Source: Plutella xylostella
Lineage: Eukaryota > Arthropoda > Insecta > Lepidoptera > Plutellidae
Length of the DNA stretch: 64,000 nucleotides
Reading direction: 5' to 3'
NCBI RefSeq assembly: GCF_932276165.1
Contig: NC_063997.1
Location: 2,738,001-2,802,000, forward strand
The translations under genes and the position numbers were made by a program. Below the pieces are notes generated by a model. The model was given only the letters and a program-made list of their open reading frames with translations, made no database searches and had not been told where the DNA came from. Below are positions 1 to 11,900 of this stretch, in pieces; within the stretch, counting starts at the first letter, position 1; every line of letters begins with the position of its first letter.

Positions 1-300
1 CGCTTCGTTAGTGCGGCGTGTGTATCGCTAGATGGCGGTTACTTATGATTCAACAGAGTAAGTTGTAAGTTGCAAACCGCAGCGCGTGTACCGCTAGTTG
101 GTGACTCTTAAGACTTAGCCCTATTAGCAACGTAGATATCCTCTATGTACGTTTAACAAGTGTTTCTATTGCATTGCAGGCAAGCAGCGGCGGCCCAGCA
201 GCAACCATCGGCCTCGTGAGATCTCCAGGAAGCGCCGGTCGCTCACCGACACAGTATTTATTAGAAAATATTATTATTATTGACTATTCTATTTGTAAGT
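1..300 (+). other. Possible terminal exon of a plus-strand gene, or repeat
   Basis: gtttctattgcattgcag at about 162-179 is a good acceptor on plus. After it a GC-rich segment reads KQRRPSSNHRPREISRKRRS and stops after a run of Tyr codons at about 281. Upstream the words gtgtatcgctag/gtgtaccgctag are repeated. The minus strand is also open, so this is only a hint. Confidence 0.25.
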
Positions 301-3300
301 TGTATCTATGTCTTAGGTTAATTCAGTAAAATAGCATAGCTATTTATAGTTCAAATAATTATTTGCCGTGGGAAAGAAGTTTTTGACATTTTATGAGTAA
401 GGTAATAAATTGTGTTTGTTGATATTGAAAGAGTTATTTAACCTCTGCATGCCGCATGCGGCTCTAATAGCAAAAGTTACTTCTAACTTTACAGTCCCAT
501 AATAAAAATTGTCTATAAAACCTACCTAAACTAGTCTGCAAAACGTTGGGTCCTCTAATTGGAAATTAGGTCTGATCCCTATTTAAATTCCATGGTAATT
601 TAAAATAAAACAGCCAATTATCAGATAATTAAATGTTGTATTAATGACAATCACATGACATGTCTCGATCGCGACACATCCGTCGCTCCGTACTTATTGA
701 TACCTCGATATAGAAAGATACACTGAAATACAGTTACGAATAGACAAACATACATTACATTACCTACAGACTAAGCTTCAGTACTTCGCACTGCACCATA
801 ACATTTGCCAACTACCCACAATTCGCTAAACTTTTAAAGTAAAACTAGTAAAGTAAACGTTACAAAAATTCTTATAGAACCGCTCGCCCTGTGGGCCGAT
901 GAAACAAACCTCTACTCAATATTGATGCATTCGTAGCACCGTACATACAATAATAAAAACGGGGGTAAATTGAGCACGATAATAAATTCAAACGAAATTC
1001 TTTCCGAACTTTACACGAATCTTACACAAGAATCTGCGAAGTAACTGTTTATCTTTACAATAAAATTGTGTCTAGAGTAGACTGAGCGACAAATGAAGGT
1101 ACTTGTATATAAAAGAGTAAAGAGGAAGACTGGCGCGAACACCGAGAGATCAGAGAACACCTCACTTGCACTCCTGGCTCTACGTAAGCCAACACGTCTC
1201 ATTTGGCAAACACTTGGCCAAACAATGGTCGTAGATGATATAGAAACATGCCAGTCTACTAACGAGCCATAGCATCAACGCTCTATCAAAATATATTTGG
1301 CATTACATCCATGAACATACAAAATAACCTAAACTTACGGAATACATTACAAATATGACACCTTTATACTTTGCACTCCAAGTCAACAATAAAATACTAA
1401 TACAATTCAAATTATATAAGCACTAATATAATTATAATAACTAAATATATGACGGCTAGTGTATACAGACTAGCGCTAACCAAAAATATTGATTTAATCA
1501 CCTATAATCGCCAGTGAGGCCATAGCTTTATGTCGACACTAAAAGAGTATTTAAAATGGCGCGTTGTGATTGGACGCCGACATTGACGTCACGAGTTTCT
1601 ACCAATGAAATCACAGGGTATGATAAAGCGGACATAAAGCTAAGAACTCACATTTTTATAAACTAAAAATAAGGATTTTGGCTGCTCGACCACCTCAGTT
1701 TCCCATTCCTATAGTACCTTAATTCGATTTAGAGTTACAACCGACTACAATTATTTTAAGAGTAAATTTAATCCCTAAGTTTTTTATAAATGCAATAGAA
1801 TCTCGAAGAGACGTGATGTATGAAGTTAATTTTAATACAAAGTGTTTTGCATATCCTACAAAGAGATATATTAAAATTATGAAATCAATATAATTCAAAG
1901 ATAATAAACTGATGAAGCATACAATATAAAATCTCAAATTGGCGCAGTCAAGTCGCAAGATCTTTTAGTTTTTGGATTTAATCATCATCAGTAAAATATA
2001 CTTTAATGAACAATACGAAATAACTAAAGAACGATACAGGAAATAAATGAATGCGGCCAGAGGATCCGCTAATCAAAATAAAGTTTTACATAAATATAAG
2101 TTTGTTAATTTAAAGCCAAAAAAACCCTTAAAAATTGGGTAAAATGAGTTGAGCGGCAACACTACCCAACATGGACAGTCGACAATGGCAGTTACTGTGG
2201 CAAACATTACTCTACTTCGTTTTTTTTTCATTTAGCACTTTTCTTATTAAACCCTAGAAGAAACTATGAAGTTTCAGAAAGATAACCATAACCCCACTCC
2301 AGTTTCCGAAACATCCACTATTCAACTTGTAAAGCAAGATAATTCGAACGTGTCGTTAATTTAACAGCCGGTTAATTAACTGATGGTCGTTTCAGAAACT
2401 GACGATGAGCGTACCGGGACTCGAGTCCTCGCATAGAGACAGATAATTACTTGCTAAAGTCGTGTGCCGTACACACAGACATAGGCCGTCTATAGAGACG
2501 CTAGTCCTAAAAGCTACAATAATGTATATCAAAATAAATTGATATTCGTATGTGTTTGGACTAAATTCGTGATGTCGCGGCCAATATTTTGAAATTATCT
2601 CACCACACCAGTATAATTACATAATTATTCATTATTCACAATAATTACATAACATGGAATGCAATATTAGTCATAATTACAAATTACCAAACAAACAATT
2701 TCAAAATTTGACCGCGGCATAAAACCAAGCGAATAATGGCCTCTACATTAGATGTAAAAATATATATAATTTCGCATTGTCTGTGTTGTACGTGCGGTAA
2801 TTTTGCCCCACGAGTGGGGCAATATGGGGAGGTGGGCCCTAGCGTGGGGCGGGTGCCCCACCGACGCTCAGTATTTGAGTAGATCATCGTCGTCGAGCTC
2901 CGTTAGTGCGAGTTTACTGTCTATCACTGAAATTAGATAAGATATATATTAATGATGAAAACTGGTTGGGGATTTATTGTATGTTGTGATGAATTAATGC
3001 ATCAATAGAAACACATTAAATATATATGAGTATTAATCACAGAGACGTCACTGGTTTACCGTAGGTAAAATTGTTAAACATTTGCTTGATTTGTTTAATG
3101 AATCGATATAGAGCACAGCACACAATTACGGAACAGTATTTCTTCTCATCAGATAAAAGTCCTTGTATACTGATTGTGGACAAGGCGGTTCAAATACAAA
3201 AATTTCCATCAAACAATTATCATAAGACGAAATACTGCACTTTAGGCAAAGCAGCAAAATATTTCCCTTCAGTGAAAACACAGCATATAGCATTGCATTG

Positions 3301-3314
3301 TGGGAAGTACTCAC
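301..3314. other. Non-coding stretch, no gene recognised
   Basis: AT-rich with scattered short frames only. A G-rich patch with gtggggca words lies at 2812-2870. The last exon and 3' UTR of the prominin gene could lie here if exons R and S are real, but no exon could be supported. Confidence 0.5.
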
Positions 3315-3395
3315 GCTGGTCCTGGATAGTAGTATGGAGGGGGTCGCTCGTACTCAGTAGGTCCGTGGTAGCGAGGGGGTCCTTCCTCCCAGTGC
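3315..3395 (-). CDS. Probable additional tail exon S (81 bp, phase 2-2)
   Basis: Acceptor ggttgcag before 3395 and donor GTGAGT after 3315. In the phase left by the exon at 4354 it reads HWEEGPPRYHGPTEYERPPP then YYYPGPA, a Tyr/Pro-rich tail. The length is a multiple of three. A following exon should lie below 3.3 kb, but I could not identify it with confidence. Confidence 0.6.
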
Positions 3396-3627
3396 CTGCA
3401 ACCAACCGCCACCGTGAGGCGCTTGTGGGGCAATGTGGGGCGAGGTGGGGTAATATGGATGTGATGTGTGGAACGAATATGGGCAATGTGTTGATGACGT
3501 GATAGCCAATTTGGGGGCATAGTGGCGAAATATAGGGCTGTGGGGCAAAGTGGGATGAGGATGCATGGGGAAATATGAGGTGAGCTAATAACACTTATGG
3601 ATGGTAGACGCTTGTTTGAATGGATAT

Positions 3628-3893
3628 AAATAAATAATAATAATAATATGTGGGGACATCTTCACACACGGCCATCCGACCCCAAGCTAGGCAGAGCCTG
3701 TGTTATGGGTATCGGACAGCTGATATATCTACACAAATACATAGATAGATACATATTAAATATAAATACCAACACCCAAGACCCGAGTACAAATATTTGT
3801 TTTTAAACAAATATCTGCCCCAGCCGGGAATCGAACCCGGGACCTTCGGCATAGCAGTCAGGGCCACTAACCACTACGCCATTCGACCGACCA
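3628..3893 (-). mobile_element. tRNA-derived SINE
   Basis: The minus-strand head has a tRNA-like A box (TGGCGTAGTGGTTAGTGG) and B box (GGTTCGATTCC) with an intact T-arm-like GGTCCCGGG. A unique body with TTTGTACTCGGGTC follows, and a 3' ATT tail at the left (3628-3647). A head-only relative lies at 63530-63614. Confidence 0.8.
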
Positions 3894-4353
3894 AATATGT
3901 AGCAATGTCATATAACAAACCCAATTTGTAACAACCTAAGTATCCGTTTAAACAAGCGTCCGCCATTCCAGAATCTTCCGTTAGTCGTTGACAAACATTT
4001 TCTTAGCTTAATGTTATTTGACAAAGGAACAATAAACACATAGCTGGGTGCGACGCGAAAGGAAACTTTTGTGTGCCAACTTGGGCAATACGAGTTCTCG
4101 AGTGAAGGACGACTGTCCTCTAGACTGGTTTTTTAACACACCGCTGAACCTACACGGGGTCGTTATCGACATCGATAAACTCTGCGATGCGCGTTCCACC
4201 AATCGCAGCGGCGGCGTATTTATGGCGAATTGCTATATAGTAACGTTTATCTTCGTCGACAACAAACCTGTGTAGACCCTCCTGAACTCTTTACGTGTAG
4301 CAATGTTGCGGTATGTTGATACATAGAGATAGATATTCTTGATTGGTACGTAC

Positions 4354-4470
4354 TTTGGCGCCATATCATTATATCTGCGCGCGTGGTGTGCGTCGACGCG
4401 CGCCTCGGCGGCGGCCTCGGGCGGCGCCGCGCGGGGCTCGCGCCGCGTCCGCTTCTCTGCCTTGTAGGCG
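4354..4470 (-). CDS. Probable additional tail exon R (117 bp, phase 2-2)
   Basis: Strong acceptor (ccccccgcag) before 4470 and donor GTACGT after 4354 on the minus strand. The GC-rich body encodes AYKAEKRTRREPRAAPPEAA, then a Glu/Ala run and HHARRYNDMAPK. The phase fits the end of exon P or the internal-donor form of exon Q. It could instead belong to a separate downstream minus-strand gene. Confidence 0.6.
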
Positions 4471-7400
4471 CTGCGGGGGGGTATAGGGTTAGTTAGGGGT
4501 ATGGGGGGGGATCTACGAACGCTACCGACAATCAGAGACACTGTAGCTAAACACCTAAGTTGGTAGAAATTGGTTTTAGCATTAAGTCCTCCTTTAGTAC
4601 ACTGATGTGTTATATCTGTGCAATAAAGTATTAAATGAATAAAATAATAAAAGGGCCGGCATTATTATTCTGCAGAGGAATGTTGCAGATGCAGACGAAC
4701 AGTCAGACAGGGAATGGACAACATTTCAAAAAACTAAAGCTGCTATAAATCGAAAACCATTTCGAGATTTAGCTCTAAAGGCCACAAAAAAAAATGTTTT
4801 TGTATTTTTTGGATGTATCATTTTCGAGAAAATCATAAAATAGTAAAAAAGGGCAGATGACGTCATGCATCAGGTGCGATGCATTTTGATGATCAAAGCC
4901 CATAGATTTAAAAACAAAGTAACTGTCACTTTCATTTTTGATTGACGTTGACGTTTTATCGTGACGTTGTTGTTTATTTGGGTCATTTTCATTAATTCTG
5001 TTCTGACACTTTCTGACAATTTTTTTTATTTATTATTAAGAGATGACCTCTATATAATATGTCCCAGAGCATGCCACCGCCTACACAGCTGAAAAAATGC
5101 TTCTGGTTATTTTTTTACATGATAAGTACCTACTTTCCATCATCGGAAATATCAAGGTCATTTGAAAATGACCCATTTGTTGGTTGGCATGTAAACAAAG
5201 TTTAAATGTCACTTGTCAGGGTCATTTATGTTTTTTTCGAGACTCAGGCAATAGACAAAAATAAAAATTGAACCTAATATGTGACGTCACTTCCGGTTTT
5301 AAAATAATTAACTTTAAAGTTAAAAATAACATGCAAATATTTATGTATATACAAAATAAAAATATACGGGTCCACTAATTTTCTATAAAGTTTCCGAATA
5401 ACTAATAAAAATATAGGGTAAAGAAAATGAAATGTTGTCCATTTGCTTTGAATGCTATTGTAGGTATAATTTGAATAATTGTCGATAACGTTTGTAGATA
5501 TAGTTTGAAGTAGCATATCATGTTCAGTATGTACAATAATTATACACACACATATACGTAAAAGCTAAGCTAACAAAAAAAATATGTAGGTAAGTAGTAT
5601 GGTAGATTTGTGTCGACAAAGAAGATTCTTTTTTATTGGCTTTTAGCTTTTAAGTATAGATTTGGATGAAATAATGTCACAATGGGTAAGATGAGAAGAG
5701 TAAATGAGAATTACTTTTCTTAACACCAGTACCTACCTATATAATAAGTAAGTTCCTTAGGCCTAGAAGACCCATTAGCATTTGTAATATTATTAATTTA
5801 AAACCCTTTGTGACATTCATAAAACAAATCCACGAGTTCATAAAAGAAAAGCTCCAACACAGAAATATCTACAACAGTAACACTATTTACTGAGAATCAT
5901 GCAATTATTCCTATTTAAAAGAAAAAAAACATGCTGTTAGCACCGAAACAAAAACCACATTACATAATACAAAATTAAAACGTGTAAATCGAAATACTGA
6001 AAGCTGAAAAGAAAAGTTGTGAATAAATAAGTGTTTATATTTATTGTTACCGATCCTGAGTTCTTCTTGTGGACTGCCGAAGCCGAGTAACTTGACATAG
6101 TAACTGATCATTATCTAATCCGACTCCATACATACATTGAAACTTAATCATATGAATACTAACTTATATATTTCGTAATATTTATACGCATAAGACAAGA
6201 TTATGTTTTTCAAAAACACAATATACTTACATTTAAAAGTTATTACAATATAACCTTAATTATCTTACATCTATGTAAGTTGTATATTGGATAGAAAGTT
6301 AATATAGTCATTAGAATTGTAAGAAATGACTTAAATTGTATAAGATAGGGATACAAAAAATATCGCAGTTTCAAATACAGTTACCGCAAAAAGAAATCTA
6401 CAATAATGAAATAATGTGGGAGATATTTGACACACCTAAATATAATATTACACCTATTTTAATGAGATTGTTTCCCTCCTCTTCATTTCAGCAAAGGCAG
6501 AGTTTGAAAACTTATCTGCACTGTGTGAAGAAAAAAAATAACTGTGTGATTCCAGTTACCCAAGTCAGTAACCAATCGCAGCGCAGCTAAGTTATCGAGC
6601 CCTGTTCTTGCATTGGGCTGCTATAGCCAGGTCATTTACTATACATAATTATATAAATAGTAAATATTAAGGTCAATACTGTACATTCACTCTCAATTCA
6701 CTGCAGTGCGCCTAAGTACACGTCCTCTTAGTATGTACTAGGTACTGTGACTATACTTATAAATATTTTATAGAAAAGTGTCATACCAAAATGTCTATAA
6801 ATATGATTATACACGTACGAGTATATGAAAGGGTATTACAAAATGGTATGGATTTATAAAAGGTAGTAGTAATACATTATAAAAAATGTAAGGCGATATC
6901 AAAACTATATTTTGTGAAAAGCGTTCCAAATTGCATTCAATTGTAAGCTACGTCGCTACCTACAGTATATTGGATATGTAAAATTTTTGTATATTGATAC
7001 GTGTGATTATATGAAATTTATAGACGAGCTGTGTGTAGCAGCATCTATGCAAAATATGGGTAAGTATGTGTATAATAGTCAAAGCACTAATATTGCCACT
7101 GCCGGCCCTATTTACTATGTAGTAGGTACATAGTAATTAATAAGAATCAAGTGAACATAAAGTGTAATATAGGTTGTAGCACTTGTAGCATAGACTAATA
7201 ATTAGTCTATGGTTGTAGTTAAGCAACGCATATGATATTCGAACGAAATATGATGTTTTTATTACTTTCCGATACGCTATGCACACTTTCAAGATTAAAT
7301 TGACACGGTTATACGTTTTACAATCACTTTGTCAATTTACGTTTCCTTAGTCAATTGTAGGGCTAAATTAAATTACAGCTGCTTAAATTTGAGGTGTAAA

Positions 7401-8580
7401 AACACTGACTTAATATGTGTAGTTAACCTAACTTACTGATTTAGGTATGTGTACATATACATACTATTATGAATATTTAATGATAGAAGCGAGGCAACAA
7501 GCGACTTGAGTATATCCATTACAGTTCCTACATCACTGGACGAATGTTTATTTGTACGAAGCTGAAAGCACGGCACTACAGTATATAAAAGTGATATCAT
7601 GTCATGATATGTGACTAGAATATGTAAGTATATAAGATATGATGATGTGACATGTAGACCGGTACACTAGTAACCACGTCACTTGACCGAAATGGCGGCC
7701 ATCTTGTATTGTAGCCATGTCTTTTATCAAAGAATGTTAAATCAGGATCCGTAATGCATCCCTGGCCAGAATAGCAAGCTGAAAAATAAAAAGACGCGGT
7801 CCTGTCAAGGGGACCTAAAAAGTGGGTCAAGTTAAGTGGTTCCTAGTGTAGGTACTACAGTGGTGATTATGAAAGGACCTAATTATATTGGACCTGGATG
7901 TTTAGCGAGCATTCACTCGATTCTAAATCGTAAGCTACTAGACATATAAGTCAAACTTACGGGATGGATGGGATGGTATGTTTATAATGTTATTAATACT
8001 GGTAACTACGGGACGCCAATGGAAGACAACCTCAATGACATTGTTGTTTTACATTTTACTAATAAAATTGGTCGTTCATTCGCTCCGAACGAGTAAATAA
8101 TAGTAAAATACTACTAAGAATAAAATATCAAAACTTTTACAATAATCTTTAAAAAGAGTTTTTAAAACGTCAAGTAATAAATAACAACAATTTATATAAA
8201 CAATTTTGATCAAATGAGCTTGAGTAAAATAAACTTATACTTACTTATGACCTAATTTAATTCAAAAGATTATTGAATCGAAAAATTGTCTTCGCTTATT
8301 AATCTTATGATATTTTACAAACTCCCGATAAAAATGATGATAATGCATTCATGCCCAGTTACACGCAAAATCTAAGGACATACGGCCTTTAGATTGCAAA
8401 ATGCATTATAATAATTCATCACTTTGCTAATCTAATTTGACGGGAATCTAACGTTTAAATGCGACGCCCACTTTCAACCCATCCAGTATTTCAAATTGGC
8501 AGACTGGCTGGACCATTACATAACACTCCTACCTAACCAAAACACTGTCATCCCATCACCGTCCACCCGAACCAGTCAAG
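4471..8580. other. Intron or 3' UTR sequence, no gene recognised
   Basis: AT-rich; only short spurious frames. If exon Q is terminal, its 3' UTR lies at the right end (candidate minus-strand AATAAA near 7547-7552). An 11-bp perfect palindrome (catagactaat) is centred at 7200. Confidence 0.5.
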
Positions 8581-8935
8581 TTACTCAGCATCGTGAATGC
8601 CGCTCTCGTTATCTTCATCTTTGTGATCCAGTCGAGTCCTCAGGTCATCTATGAGTGCCGCTGGGGGTAGCAGGGCGCAGACGACTCCACCCCCCGCCTC
8701 TAGCACCAGCTCGGTGGAGCCGGCGGGGGCGGGGGCGTGGCCGGGGGACGCGGGGGGCGCGGTGGCTCGACACTTCCACTCCGCTATCTTACCCTCGATG
8801 TCTAGCGTGCTGCGCTTGGAGCCACTGTGTGGTGGGTGCACGTCAGGACTGTCGTCGTTTGTTTTTTCGGGTGGGTTGGTTTTTGTTTTTGCAGAGTACG
8901 GGGTGATTGTGAACGCGAGGCCGTTGTTATGCCGG
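8581..8935 (-). CDS. Prominin cytoplasmic-tail exon Q, with in-frame stop or internal donor
   Basis: A likely acceptor (cgtcttag before 8935) supplies the one base needed to complete exon P's split codon. The frame then stays open for 117 codons: HNNGLAFTITPYSAKTK, a KRSTLDIEGKIAEWK stretch, a Pro/Ala-rich linker and DDLRTRLDHKDEDNESG, ending at TAA (8581-8583). A donor GTAACT overlaps the stop (exon end 8585). Using it makes Q a 351-bp phase 2-2 exon that joins the exon at 4470 in frame. Both uses are plausible: terminal exon, or internal exon of a longer tail. No domain was recognised. Confidence 0.72.
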
Positions 8936-11900
8936 CTAAGACGCAAGTTTTTAGGATTCAGCATTTGTTTTTTTCTAGAATTACACCTTATACTCTTGCA
9001 AAGCAATTTTGACATTCATGACCAACGGAAACCCTACCTGATTAGAATGCCACAGATTTAAATAATTCAAGAAAAAAAACATAAGAAACAAAAGAAAATA
9101 AACAACCCTACAAATAATTGGGTCTGTTGTTGTAATACTACATTAGTTTTACATGCAGAAGAGCATACCTTTATTACACCAGTTATTTACACAATTTACT
9201 CATATTATACATAATATCATGCACAATAATAATATACGTTAGTAGGTAAATCTAAAATGTGATCGTAAAACCAGCCAACACTATTAAACGACCGTAAACC
9301 AAAGAATATAGTAAACGCCAACCGTAATTATTAACAAACTTGCCAAAACAGCGAAAGTAAAGAGCCAATCAAACCAACAAACATGCTGACAAGTGTAACC
9401 ACCTCTTAACAATAGTGGGCGTGGCTTAGCTCAAAGCTCGCCTATGATTGGTAGGCGGCGTTGTCGTGCCAAGTTAAGGGGCATTTACACTTGTTTTGCG
9501 GGTCAAAGTAAGCGCATACGTGCAAGGTCTATGTATCATGCACGGGCACTTACTTGGCAAGGGGTACGTTATCGCGGTCCGCGTACGCGTCATACAAATA
9601 CTCGCTGCAACAGACAACAGGACATTCAGACAGCGGACCCAACGTATAATATGTACAAATGTAATGCTATATTTAATATTTTGACACTACCATGAGAACT
9701 GAGCTTTAAAAAGGGGTATGGGAAAAGCTAACTTTATGAAAACATTTTCTTTTAAATATGAGTTTGATCTAAAATATTAGTTATAGATAGATGATTTGCA
9801 AATACTAAAGGCGTGGAGGTTTAAAACAAAACTTATTGATTTAAGTACTTATAAATATATTAGCTAGGTACTCTTAGAATAGTGGAGGGTAATGGATCAT
9901 GTCGATGATAAATCGAAATAACAAAATAAATACATACAAAACAATATAACAAAACTACCACATATATTTGGTTATGATTGCACTACTATGGATTTCTGAC
10001 ACCTAGTTTCTGTTACTTTGGGCCGGGGATCTAAAGTTTAAATAAACATCAAGCACTATAGAAAGTACATTCCGAATTGCAACCATTTGTACGTTGGTTT
10101 TACACAGTAGGTAATTTGTTTTTAGCCACAACATCCGAGCATAAACAACCTAGCACTATGTTCAATGGACATTACATCACACAAAATTGAGTGATCAATT
10201 TTACTTCCAATTATTTTATTAAGGATTGCATTGCAATCAAATATTAGTATTATATCAACGTAGGTATTACTTATGTTTATATATTTAATTCTTTATTAAT
10301 TAAACCTAGATTGCTAACAATAGAAAGTCTCCCCAAGTGTGCTGGTGGTACAATATCCATTGAACAACAGAACCAAGGTGGGAGCATAATAATAACATAT
10401 TCTAACATCGAGAGATACTGGGACAAGCAAGCCGCTATGAGGTCGGAGAGCTAACGATCGAGCCAACAACGAATACCTGACAATCACGCATGCACACACA
10501 CGCAATATACTAGTGTAGTTGTAGGTCTATGACTGAGTTTATATAGGTCTTATTTAACATTAATTATGGCTTAATTCCATTGTAATCGTCATCATCATCA
10601 TCATTTGCCACGACATTTTCATCAGATCATTGTTGCAGCGTCAGTTTATTGGAAAAATAAGTTTAAATATTCGCAGATGACGCCACTGTCGATTGGGTAT
10701 AACATTCTGATTGGATTCTGATGATTTTATACACCGTCTTCTGAGTCTCTAGCGGCAAATCTAGAACACTAGTTACTGGAGTTTCTATAGTTTTTCCCAT
10801 GCCAAAAACCGTCAATCATTCCCGACACGACCCCAGTACCATTGCGTGTGTGTGCGTGCGTGTACGAACGCAGTATACATGTGTGCAGTTACCGTCGGCC
10901 CGCGGTCACCGCCAGCTGCGCCGCGCGGGCATCGGCTCATACGAACTGCCACAAACCAAACCCTTTAGTACATGTCTACGTACAGTCAGCACCACAAATA
11001 TGTACGCACTTTTGTACCATGGCAATAAATATGTACACACTTTTGGACCTTGACCAAAGCAAACTTCAGTAACCGCCAATGAATCATTGGCAGTTTGTGA
11101 AGTCTCGTCACTGTGGGAAGGTATAAAAGTGGTGCGTTTATTGTGGAGCTGACTGTACCTACCTACACGCCCCACTCTTCACATGGCGATGAGTGAACAA
11201 ACCAACTGAACAAAAACAATAAAATCTATAGGATGTTGTTTCCGATGCTGGTCTTTAACTCGTTGTTCTGATGGTGATGCGTTTACTGAGTAAATGAAAT
11301 TACCAAGCGGACCGTAGTGACTGTCCGATAGCTCTTCAACCACAGCGGCATGCCAGTACGCACGGAAATAAATAGTGAGCAAACTTGCAAATCAAAACAG
11401 ACTCAATGCGGAGGTGGTACGATCTATTTTTCTGAAATGCACACGAGAGAGTGGGAGGTGATGCCGAATTATTGGGGATCATTTTGTGTGTTATTTATTT
11501 GTATTTTTTGTTTCATAAATTTTGTAATCCCACTCTCTCATTAGACCAGCGTCTCTGAGGCCCAGAATAATGTTGGCCCGAGAGCTGTCTCGTTGGAAAA
11601 CAAACCAAGGGTCATTCCCATTCACTACATACGAGGATTATACATGAGGGTGCACAACAAACCCAAACTGACAGACAAACGACAAATCAAATAGTTATAC
11701 GTAACTACAAAAAGAGAAAAATTAACAACGAAATGTTAACACAATATTGTTGAAATCATACATGAAAGAAACTGAAAAAACTTAGCTGGTTATAATAACA
11801 AAAGAAAGTTTAAATTAATAAAATATTTTTTAAATATGGAATCTCTTGAAGATACAAGTTGATGACTGATATAAGATATTTTTAATAACTACAAGAGATT

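Noticed and set aside
3071..3594. Plus- and minus-strand frames of 124-143 residues
   Set aside because: Cross the clear splice-flanked exon S and G-rich repeats; composition is not protein-like.
8581..9015. Exon Q read as an independent small gene starting MSKLLCK
   Set aside because: The first part has no coding character and the acceptor at 8935 matches prominin exon P in phase.
8651..9061. Plus-strand 136- and 83-residue frames
   Set aside because: Antisense shadows of prominin tail exon Q, low-complexity Gly/Ala/Pro composition.
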